Made by a program: the position numbers and the translations under genes
Notes under the pieces: model-generated
Database searches by the model: none
The model's input: only the letters and a program-made list of their open reading frames with translations
Told to the model about the DNA's origin: nothing
Assembly: GCF_963966145.1 (NCBI RefSeq)
Contig: NC_091047.1
Location: 868,001-932,000 of the forward strand
Length of the DNA: 64,000 bases
DNA from: Tenebrio molitor
Lineage: Eukaryota > Arthropoda > Insecta > Coleoptera > Tenebrionidae
Direction of reading: 5' to 3'
Part shown: in pieces, positions 1 to 12,000 of the stretch
Numbering within the stretch: position 1 is the first letter of the stretch
Layout: every line of letters begins with the position of its first letter

Positions 1-3000
1 CTCAAAACCATCTCCATTCTCCCAGGTGAGGCTTTCGCACGGTTTCCCCCACGTTGTCCCCCGAACAAAACACTACACGAGATGGAATTGCCAAATAAAA
101 GGGGAAGAAAAATGACGGCGATAAACGTAATTTATCGGAGGGAAATTATGTTCTGTCGGGCGATTTTTCTCCCCCTTTGTGCGGCGGTTGTCGAAGCGGA
201 GCCATCCCGCGGTCAGCTTTACAACTATCATGATGGGTAATTATGCGATCGAAATCGTGATTTTACGACGACTAAAGTTTTTATGGGGCGATAAAAATTA
301 ATCGGCCGAGCTACAGGTGCACCAAGGGCGTAAAAACACAATCAGGAGGAAAATGCGGAAAATACATATACATGTCGTGCACGTAACGGTTGTGTAAACG
401 TGCAAAACGGCAACCGAATCTGTTTTCGGTTTCGCGGGTGTTTTCATATGGAAATAATTTTCACATTTCTCTGGAAATGACACGATGGAAGCGTCGGAGC
501 TGCAGCGACGTCTCTCTTGGAAGTGCAGCGACCGCTTTGATCTGTCGAGACGTGCAAAGTTCGTCTGTCTGTCGTCATCCCGGCAAAAAGGATATCGTGT
601 GAATACTTTACGAGCGACCTCCGTAGATCGTTACACGCGATGTCACAGCAGAGGACCCATTTAAAATGCAAAACAAACGACACACGCGCAACAAGATCGA
701 ACGATAACTGACGAGTGTGATTGGCGCCCAACAACAATCAACAATTTATCCGACTCCCGATTGACGTATCGAACTAACCCAAACAAATTGAATCGTTCGC
801 GAAACCGTCTGAGAGTTCGCCACCCACGCTCCAGCCCGCCGCACGCGATGCATCCCAACTAACCTTCGATATCCTCGCACGCGGACGCTGAAAAATCGCA
901 AGCGCGACGAAAATAGGTAGGTGGCAATCGGTCAGTAGTGCTCTGCGCCCCGCGATGTTACGAAGCGGCGCATTCGTGATTTTGTTGATGCGCGCGAGCG
1001 GTTCGCTCGCGTGCCACGCGTTTCGACAGACGAACATGACGGTGGTGCCGGAGCTCGGGGAGCGGTACGCGGCGACGGTCACCGGTTGCATCCAAAGGAC
1101 GGAGTTCGAAACCGTGGTCACCGAGATCTACGTCAAGAACCAGGCGGTGCCGCTGCTCGAGAGAGACGCGATACGACACATGCGACAGCTCACGACGGTC
1201 TCTCTGGAGAGGTGTCAGATAGCAACGGTGCAGCCGGCGGTGTTCAGGAACGTGCCGAGGCTGCGACGTGTCAGGCTGGCGTTCAACGAGTTCAAGAAAG
1301 TACCGAAAGGGACGTTTTCCACGCTGCCGCAGCTGGAAGTGTTGGAGCTGACCCACAACGAAATCGAGGAGGTCGAAGATGGAGCTTTCGGGAATTGCAC
1401 CACTTTGAAAAAGGTTCGGGTGGGGTTCAACAACTTGGAGGTTTGGTCGGACAAGTGGTTCACCAATTCCACGAATGTGGAACTGATCGATTTTCAACAC
1501 AACGCGATCAAGGTGCTGCCGAGGAGGGCCTTCGGACAACTGCAACAACTCGAGAACATTTGTTTTGATTATAACGAGCTGGAAGCGATCCACGATGAGG
1601 CTTTTGTGGGCATCGCGAGGTTGGAGTTTTTGGGGTTGAGGTACAACAAGCTGAAGTCCATCCAACCCACGGTTTTTTCCAACGGATTGACCATAACAAA
1701 GTTGATGCTGGACGCCAACTTTTTGAATTATCTACCGATGAGACTGATGGGGAGAATCGAGGTCAAGGAGATGAGCGTCTTCGGAAATCCGTGGAAATGT
1801 TCCTGTCTGGATCAGATCTACCGCTGGCTGCACGAGACAAACGGTACCATCAAAGTACTGGATTTTTGTTCCGGAAGAGATATCCCCGTCTGCTATTCCG
1901 GTTCCTCGCACGTTTGCAGAGACACAGTCGATGACGAGGGTACGGCGTCCTACTTAGAAACCTTGAAGAAATTAAAACCACCGCTGCACAAATTTTGTGC
2001 CAGGTTAGGCACCTGATTGTTGCTTTTTAAGTTTTTGTAATAAAAATACACCCAATCCAGCTTCTAGCTTCTACCTTGACAATCTTAACGAAACATGTAT
2101 TGTATAAAAAAATTTATTAAAAGATATGTACAACAAAAACGGCGACAAAAGCTTCGCGCGCTTTTCAGTCTTCTTCTAATCCAGTCTGGCACAGTATTTA
2201 TCTAACGGGGGATCGACCTTCCTCAGTTCATCTAGGTACCTTCTTGTGACGTCGTTGTCCACCATTTCCGTACAAGACGTGGAGAAAGTGGACGCAAAAG
2301 AACAAACAGGAACGGAACCTCCGACGCAGTTATCCGACCGCACAGCAGTGGCGTTCATTTCGTGCAACCAGAGGAGCACCCGGTCCAAACAGAGACACTT
2401 CCAGGGGTTCCCGTCCACCGTGAGTCGCTTGACGACCAGTGCTGCCAACACTTTCCGCGACAAAAAATTGAAATAGTTGGCGTCGATTGTCAAAGTGTCG
2501 ATGATCATGTCTGTCGGAAACACTTTAGAATCCAGACTCTTCAACCTGTTGTACCTCAGACCCAAGTACTTGAGCTTTTGGAGTGTGGTAAACGCTTCGG
2601 GTTGGACAGTTTCAAGTTCGTTGTATTCGAAGTAGATCTCTTTGACGTTGGGAAGATCGTAAAAAGCGCGTCTGGGAAGACTTCTGATCTTGTTGCGCTG
2701 AAAATCGACAATTTCCAGATTGGTACTGTTGGTAAACCAGCGCGGGTCCCACTCCCGCAGCTCGTTGTGATCACAGAACACTTGCTTGAGCGTACTTATG
2801 CCCGCGAAAGCTCCCCTCTCGATCGTCTTGATCTTGTTCCTGTGAAACTTCAGTATTCCCAGTTTAGGGAGCGCGGAGAAGACCCCGTTTGGTACCTCTT
2901 CGAGCACTCCGCTCACGATCCGTACCGATTTGAGGTTAGGTACGTTCCGGAACGCCCCAGGTGCGACAACCTTGACCCCGCAGTTGTCGAAGGTGACGGT

Positions 3001-6000
3001 GTGGAGGTGCTTCATGTTCCTGACCGAGTCGCGTCCCAGTCGAGGGATGTTTTGGTGCTTGACGTACACTTCGACGACCGGATTCGGAAAGGCCACCCTC
3101 TCGATGCATCCCGTGATGGAGGTCTCGTAGCTGACGCCCCCGCTGGAGTAAACCGTCATCTTCACGTCCTCCAACGAAACGCACTTGGTCGAGAATGCAC
3201 TTTTCGAAAAGAACAACAAGAACGTGCAGATCGAGAACAGGCGCATGTTTACAGTTGCAACAATGAAGTCGTACTATCGCGTGTGACGCGGCGGGTCGAG
3301 GTTGCGGTCAAACCGCGGGAAACCCGATTAAAACGGTACTCATTATTTGTGACGAGCATTCGGAGAAGTAAATAGATGGACTTTATGGACGTAACATATT
3401 TCTCGAAAGTGTAAAGACTCAATTTCCTGTTTGTGTTAATCTGCACCGGTGCCAAATTATCTCCTGTCGCGGGCGAATCCCCTTAAACCCGAGCTTCGCT
3501 CTATGACAGCCGTTGACGGTCCTTATCAGCACCGACTTAGCCCTCCTCTGATCCGCCTCTTTTGTTCCAGGTCTGAAAACCATCATCAACGCTCTACTCC
3601 ATTCGTTCAAACAGCTCGCGGAAGTCATGACGTTAACCATTTTCTGTCTGATGGTGTTCGCATTATTCGCCTTGCAAGTGTACAAAGGGGAGCTGCGCAA
3701 CAAGTGCGTCCTTAAAATGGACGACCACAACGCTACCTACGAGACCTGGTTCAAGTAATTGTCATTTTTACGTTTATTGTGCACGGTAGACATGATGATG
3801 GAGCGGAACCGTGGAGGCGAACATCTGTTCGTTTCGCGCGGTGAACTCGGAGGGACTTTGATTCGACTGATCGAACCGAATCGGTGGAGTTTTGCCTCGT
3901 TGGTGGCAAAAACGACTGAATAAACCGCACGAACGACGCGTTCACTTAAAACTTCCCACCGCAATGTCTTCACAATGAATGAATAGATTCCATTCCAGTG
4001 TACCTCAAGAGGGGAATTTTAATAAAAGGAATAGACCACGAATTGAGCCGCCCTCTCCTATAAAAGTCAATTTGGCGATTATTTTTTAAATATAACCCTC
4101 TGAACTAATATTTTCTCATTATTTGTATGTATTGTACTAACTTTAAAATACAGATCGATTAGCGAAACCGAAAGTTAGGTAAGAAGCTGTCTGTACTTTT
4201 GTCTCTTTATTTTCCATAATTATTTCCCGTGAAATACAAAAAAATCCTTCGTCATGTCACCCTAAAGAGTGTTTTGAGTCAATTCTGTTTCTCTGTTTGT
4301 GTCTTTTTCGAGGAAATCGAGGAAACGCGAAAAATTTTGACAGCTACTGTCACTATGACAGTTGACGGCCAAGTCGCGAACTAATTCAATCGTCATTCTT
4401 CATTTTGCTTCTCGATTTCGTCGCAGTCTGCAAAACCGTCCAGCGGAGGGAGTAATTTGAACTGATTGGCAATTAGCGTGTAAAATATGTCATCCCAATT
4501 TGTGCGATCAATTTCGATGTCGGCGACCGAAAAATTCCGCCCCTGTCGGATTTCAATTACGCTTGCCGCCACAGCGACCCCGCTGGGCGGTTTTAATTAT
4601 TCCGCCGCCGATGATGGAGCGTGGGTCTCTTTTTGCGATCGGTCGGTCTGATCTGCGGTCTCTTCTTGTAGCTGGACGCACGACCGCGGCAACTGGTTGG
4701 TGCGCAACGAAACCGAGGAGCCCCTCTTGTGCGGCAACGTGACGGGCTCGAGACACTGCCCCTCGACGCACACGTGCATCTGCGTTGGCGAGAACCCCAA
4801 CCACGGATACACGAGCTTCGATAACTTCCTATGGTCGATGCTCACCACCTTTCAGCTCATCACGCTCGACTATTGGGAGAACGTTTACAATATGGTGCTG
4901 TCATCGTGTGGTCCAATAAGTGTATCGTTTTTTACAGTGGTAGTTTTTTTCGGTTCGTTTTACCTTATTAACCTAATGTTGGCTGTGGTAGCGCTAAGTT
5001 ACGAAGAGGAAGCGGAAATAACGCAGGAGGTGAGTTATGGCCGACACACTAATACGCCGGGGCTCTCGAGGCGGAAACGCCGCCCCCGGTCGTCTCAAAA
5101 ATATACTTCTTGGGAGTCGTCTTCATTGGATCCCGAAACTCCGTTCGTTCCGAAAGTGGAAAAAATTTAGAGACGCGTTTGAGGAAAATCGATTTGTTTT
5201 GGGTCCATTTTCGTGGCGAACGGAGTGTGCGAGTGGCCCCGAATGACGCGCGCTTTGTGCCCCAGGAGCGCAAGAAAGAGCTCGTGGATCACCGCGAAGA
5301 CTCGACGTTCAGCTTCGACCCCTCCAGTTTGAACGTGAAAAAACTGTCGAAACACAAGATCAAAAAGATCGACGCCCGGAAGGGCGTGCTGTTGTCGTCG
5401 TACACGCGGAAAAAAACCCGCCGGAGAAAACGCAACCGGAGCACCACCAACAACCCGACCAAGTCGCCGAGCGCGGCCGTCGAAGCCGCCAACGCCAAAG
5501 AGGAGGGCAAGGACTCGGCCAAGACCTCCCCGAAGGTGCCCAGGTCGGTCACGCCGAGCCCCAGTCCGAGTCCGCGTCACAGTCGCAGCTCGCCGCGGCC
5601 CCAGATGCTGCCGCTGCCCTTGCCGCCCCCGAAACACGTGCAGCTGTCGGACCCGCGCTGCCCCGACACTCTCCACCCTTCCAACACGCTCGGTAAGACA
5701 GTCCCGGAGCGGGATCGTGGTGTTGAGGGTGGTGTTGCAGCGCCCGCGAGGCCCGGGCTGAGCAGCCGGCAGGCCAGCAGCAACAGCGGAGAAGGCAACA
5801 ACAGGGAGTCCTCGTTGGACGACTCGGGGGTGGTCGACGACCACGAGACCGAAGGGGACGCCACGTCGGAGGACGTCACCTCGCACGGACCCCAGCCGCC
5901 GAAGGTCGGTCTCGCGGCGACTCCTCCCCCTCTTGTTCATCGATCTTGTCTGTTGCAGCAAAGGATAGAGGTGACACCTGTTACGGTGGCTCTCAGCCCC

Positions 6001-9000
6001 AAGGAGATCAAGGTGATCAAGTGCAACGGCGTCGGCACTTGCAAGAAAAAGAAGCACATGTACACCCTCCCGCCGGACTATCTGTCGCACATCGTCGTCA
6101 TCGGTGAGTGCACCCTTTAGATTTAATCCTCTTACGAAGAGAATTTTTAAGTAGCGCGTTTTGTTCGGGGGTGAGTTATGATCGCCGCTGTCGGGGATAA
6201 TAACGCGCAATTTACTCGATACATTTTTCATTTCGTCTCGCTTTAACGCGAGCGAATTAATTTCGAGAGGAACGCTTCGGAGCCAGGCTCCGTGGGGCTC
6301 ATTTGTTGTGTTTCGGTGCGTCGCTTTAATTCGTTTCGCGAGTTGAATAGCAAATTTGCAGATTTTGGAACATCACACGTCGACGCGCCGAACAAAACTT
6401 TTTTCCGAGCGACTAGCTCTTCGCAATTAGTTCGAGACCAATCCGAGCGTCAAAAATGACGTTTTTAGGCATCCGGCAAATTAAAAAGTAGAGTGGGTGG
6501 CGCTAGATTGTTCTGTAATTTTCTGGTGCCACCCCGAGAATTCAAACTATGCACGAAACCCGAAAAACTTAATTGTCTGCGTCCCCGTTGCGAACTTTAC
6601 GAGCCCGAATTCGGTCATTCGAGGACCATTACCCCGCCACAATTCGATCCCATCAGGCGGTAATCAGGAGGAATCTCTTGCAGACGACCAGATCCTCGAC
6701 CGAAACTGTTCCGGGTGCGAGCAATGCTGCATGGACTACGAGGGCTGGTTGCAGTTCCAGCAGGCCCTCTATCGGATAGTCCGCGACCCGCTGTTCGAGC
6801 TCGCCATCACGGTCTGCATCGTGCTCAACACCATGTTCCTAGCCATGGAGCACCACGGCATGAGCGACGACGTGCTCAGGGCTCTAGACGTAGGCAATAA
6901 AGTGAGTGGTGCGCGCGACGGTCGACTCGAGCCCCCTCACTGTCTTTCTTTCCAGGTTTTCACTTCCATTTTCACCTTCGAATGTTGTCTGAAGCTGATG
7001 GCACTCAGCAAAGAGTTTTTTTACTGCGGCTGGAACATCTTCGATCTGATCATCGTGTCGGCCAGCGTGCTGGACCTCATCTTCGAGCTGGTGGACGGTC
7101 TGTCGGTGCTGAGAGGGTTGCGTTTGGTGAGTGAAGGATCGCCGCCGGACCATTCCGATTCTTATCGAGTCGCTTCCAGTTGAGGGTGCTCAAGCTGGCC
7201 CAGTCCTGGATCACGATGAAAGTGCTGCTCAGCATCATAATTAGCACGATCGGCGCCCTGGGGAACCTGACTTTTGTCCTCGTCATCGTCATTTATATTT
7301 TCGCCGTGATAGGGATGCAGCTTTTCTCCAAGGACTACACTCCGGAGAAGTTCGCCCCCGATCCCGTTCCCAGGTAATTTCTGGGGTTCCGGGACGCCGT
7401 TTCATATTTAATCCGATGACAAAACGACAGGGACAAGGGTTTTACGAGGGTGGTGCTTTTTACGACTGATGAAATTGTTCAGTTGGGATAATTAAAAACG
7501 CAACGGGAGCTTCGGGGGCGGTGTTCTTTCGTTCGATTCGTGCTCCGCGAGGGATCGCTGAAATTATGTCGTTCCAGGTGGAATTTCACGGATTTTTTTC
7601 ATTCGTTCATGATGATCTTTCGCATCCTGTGCGGCGAGTGGATCGAGCCGCTGTGGGACTGCATGAGGGCGGAGAGCACCGAGGTGAGGGTTGCGGTGAT
7701 CTCCCTTCGATGACGACTAATTCTCGTTATCGTCCCAGGGTCCCGGCACGTGCCTCGCCGTTTTCCTTCCGACCTTGGTGATGGGAAATTTCATGGTGCT
7801 CAACTTGTTCTTGGCCCTGTTGCTCAACAGCTTCAACTCCGAAGAGCTCAAGACCAGAAAAGAGGTACCGAACCCTTGCACCGCGACCGCTCGCATGCCC
7901 ATTTATGTTATTTTATGTTTCTTTCTTCTTCACAGGTTTATTATTTTTTGTCGACACACAGTTTATGTAGACCAGAACCGAACATTTTATGTTACCCACT
8001 AGAGGAACGGGGGCGGGTTCGTGGCCGATTTATGTTCCATTAACAGTTCTTTGTTGTCGTTTTATTTACGTGTGCATGCACTCTTCTCTCTCTAACATGG
8101 ATAATCTCGCACAAATTTCTAAATCCCTGTGATATTGTCGTTTGCAAGCCAAATGTTATTTATGTCTTAATGTCCTAGGTAAGTAAATATCATTCTTGTT
8201 TATCTTCACACCTGCTTCGCTTCATTAAAAACAACAACGCCAGCACGACAGCCAAAACTAGACTAGTTGGTTGAATTAACAATTTAAAAAAAATATTAAA
8301 AAAAACACGAAAAACATGCATTTTCACTGTATCAAAAGTTATACCCACTTTGACACTCTCTTGAACCGGGATGTGCATATTAGACCATGAAACTTTTGAG
8401 GAGCTCGACAGAATGCATGTGTATAAAAAGTTGAGTTTGGAAAAATTTTCAAAACAAATGTCGGAAATGTTGAACAGGAAGTGGGGGATGAGTCGAAATT
8501 GGCTCAGAGTTTTGAGCGCATCCGGGACTTGGTAAGGAAAAGGCGCCAGCAGCGGATACAGGAGCAGCGGCAGAACGAGAACAACTCCAGGTTGGAGCAG
8601 ATCGTGAGGGAAGTGATGCAAAGGCGAGCAGAGGAGGAGGCGTTCAAGACAGGTAATAAAATTACTCGGCGGGGAACGATCATTACCGATACGTCATCCG
8701 TTGCGACGAATTAGTCGCCTTGTCGGGAACAAAAGGATGAATTAGCATTTGCATGATCAAAGCCCTTCTCCGGGGCTGTTTAGGTTCGGGGATGATTCGG
8801 CGAATTTAAAGGGAACGGTCGTCCGAGCCAAGTTCGCAACTTGACCCGTTTCGATTTCCGATCAGGCCCGTCCTGTTGTTTGAAAAATGACAGTCATGTC
8901 TTGGGCAAACAAAGCGGTCCGGTCCGTCCATCGTAAATTTCCTTAATTCGACGCGATCCATGCGAATCTGTCCGTTCCACGGTCGCAATAACCTGTTGAC

Positions 9001-12000
9001 AAGATTTATCGGCGGCGTCCAATCTGAACGCGACCCTTCTTCCGCAGGCATAACAACGAAAGCCATACAACAGACGGTGGTGGGATTTCCGCGCGACAAA
9101 CGCAGCTACCAGGAGGCGATGAACAGGCCGATCTCCATCATCAGTTACGACCATCCACCGGACTATCAGGTAAGGGCGTCGCATTGTCTCTACGATCCAA
9201 ACAATACCCTCCTCCAGACAATACAGGAAGGGGAGGACGATGTCAAGTTCACCAAGAGATACTCGACGTTGATCAACGGCAACTCCGAGGAGAGTGACGG
9301 CGCGGAGAGGGCGCGACTGATCGAGAACAAAAAGACTGACGTTAGGCTTTTGCAAAACATGTCTTCTGGCCGCGGCACCACCAACGACAGCAAAGGTAAG
9401 ACGACGGATCGGGGGGCGCTCCGGTTTCGGAATACATCGGATCGTTCGCAGAGGAGAACACCGAGAGCGTCGAGCTGAAGAACATCGACAGGGGGACATC
9501 CGCGGACACCGAACACGACGAGGAGTCGGCTTTGTGTCCGGACTCGAGCAAGAACTGCAAACGGAAGGAGGACGACGACGACGACAGCCAGAAGCCGTGG
9601 CAGACTCTGGTGTCGTACGTCGACGAACTGACCGTCGGCGGCCGCAGGAACTCCAAGGGGCAATACATCGACGGCATGGGGAGCTTTCCGGGTTTCGGCA
9701 ACAAGAAGCCGCCGAAAATACCGCCGAACTGTTTCCCTCACCACTGCTACCAACAGTAAACGCGACGGCCGCGACCACCCACGAGGTTCTCACGTTCGTC
9801 TTCCAGGTGTTCCTGTTTCAACGCCTGCATCAACACCGCCGTTGGCAGGAAGTGGACGAAGATACGACAGATGGTTCTGGGTGTGGTGGACACGCCCGCG
9901 TTCGAGTGGTTCATTCTGGTGTTGATTTTTGCATCCAGTGTGACTTTGTGCTTCGAAGACATTCATTTGGACGAAAGTCCCGACCTGAAGAGCGTCCTCT
10001 ACTGGACGAATCTGGCGTTTTCGATCATCTTCATCATCGAAATGCTCCTCAAGTGGATCGCGTTGGGGTTTCATAAGTATTTTACCAGTTTCTGGACGCT
10101 GTTGGATTTTTTAATCGTCTTCGTAAGTTGACAAACAGGGAGGAGCGCGAACAAAGAGGATTCCAACTTAATCGAACGAGCTGTCGGCCGCAAAAAACAA
10201 AAACGTTATCTAGCTTGTTTTGACAATCGCATGAGTCAATCTAAGACTCGTCTTTCGTTTTTTGCGGCCGGTCGTTTCGTAAATTGATTTGATCGTGCGG
10301 TGTAATTAATGTACGAAACTGTTCTTTATCGTGCCCCTCCATTCCTTCACAAAAGGATATAGATCGCAGCGGGGCTGTTTAACTTTAGCGATTACGCCGT
10401 TTACGGACACGCCGAAAACAGACTGGATAATTTGACGTGCTGACAAAGTCCGCATCAACAAATTCGAATAATTAATCCCAGTTATTGTTATGAAATTTAA
10501 TCGGAATCTGTTCACAATACAGCTTCCATTCCTCCACTGCTGCTTTGCAGGATTGGGACGCGCCGCACATACGAGCAATAACCACAACGAAAACACTAAA
10601 ATTTCTCGTTCGTGCAAAAATAGTAAGTTCGACCCACTTCTAGGTCTCCCTCTTCAGTTTGTTGATCGAGGAGAACGAGAACTTGCGAGTTTTGCGTTCT
10701 TTACGGACTTTACGCGCCCTCCGACCCTTGCGCGCCATCAGTCGATGGCAAGGAATGAGAATCGTGGTGAACGCTCTGATGTACGCGATTCCCAGCATCT
10801 TCAACGTTCTTCTCGTCTGCTTGGTCTTCTGGTTGATTTTCTCCATAATGGGTGTGCAGTTTTTCCGAGGAAAATTCTACAAATGTCTGGACCAATTCGG
10901 CGAGATGTTGCCGACGAACGTAAGAAAAAGTCTTCCCTCGTGTCGGATCCAAAATTTAAACTCAACTTTCTAGATCGTCGACACCCGACAGGATTGCATC
11001 AGAGAGAATTACACTTGGATCAACTCGAAGATATCCTTCGACCACGTCGGCATCGCCTATCTCGCTCTGTTCCAAGTGGTAAGTTTGGGTGCGAGGCGGC
11101 GGGCGCAAGTTAATCTTTGATTTGAAGGCCACCTTCGAGGGTTGGATGGAAGTGATGGCGGACGCGGTGGACGCCCGGGGGGTCGACTTGCAGCCCCAGC
11201 GCGAGGCCAACCTCTACGCTTATATTTATTTCGTGATTTTCATAGTGTGCGGTTCTTTTTTTACTTTGAACCTGTTCATCGGAGTCATCATCGACAACTT
11301 CAACATGCTGAAGAAGAAGGTGAGGCGAGGGTCGAGTCGTGACGTGTCTAGATTGTGCGTTTCAGTACGAGGGCGGCGTCCTCGAGATGTTCCTCACCGA
11401 AAGCCAGAAGCACTACTACACGGCGATGAAAAAGCTCGGCAGGAAGAAGCCCCAGAAGGTGATCAAGCGTCCGATGAACCAATTCCTGGCCATGTTCTAC
11501 GACTTGTCGAACTCGCGCCGCTTCGAAATAGCAATATTCGTGTTGATTTTCCTCAACATGCTTTCGATGGGGATCGAACACTACGATCAGCCCCACGCCG
11601 TGTTCTTTATCTTAGAAGTTAGTAACGCGTTTTTCACCACAGTATTCGGTTTAGGTGAGGTCGGAAAGGCGGGGTTGCGTTCTTTGATTCGACAGTTGCG
11701 ATTTTCCAGAGGCCATCGTCAAGATCATAGGACTGAGGTATCACTACTTCACGGTTCCCTGGAACGTGTTCGATTTTTTACTAGTGTTGGCTTCCATCCT
11801 CGGCATCCTGATGGAAGACATCATGATCGACTTCCCCGTGTCGCCGACGCTGCTCCGGGTGGTCAGAGTGTTCAGGATAGGACGCATCTTGCGTCTGATC
11901 AAGGCCGCCAAGGGCATCAGGAAGTTGCTGTTCGCTCTGGTGGTGTCCCTGCCGGCTCTCTTCAACATCGGAGCTCTCCTAGCGTTGATCACCTTCATCT

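Noticed and set aside
958..1665. 235-codon minus-strand frame over the first LRR gene
   Set aside because: Antisense shadow of a GC-rich coding region; it has no domain, while the sense frame has a leader, LRRs and a cysteine cap.
2362..3375. 337-codon plus-strand frame over the second LRR gene
   Set aside because: Shadow of the minus-strand LRR gene; low-complexity V/D/R-rich translation with no motif.
5110..6120. 336-codon frame read as a separate gene
   Set aside because: It is channel exons 5266-6103 read through two in-frame introns, not an independent gene.
5167..6231. 354-codon minus-strand frame over the channel I-II linker
   Set aside because: Antisense of confirmed channel exons; arginine-rich shadow composition.
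8894..9793. 299-codon minus-strand frame over the channel II-III linker
   Set aside because: Antisense of exons 9048-9755; Ser/Arg/Cys-rich with no recognisable domain.
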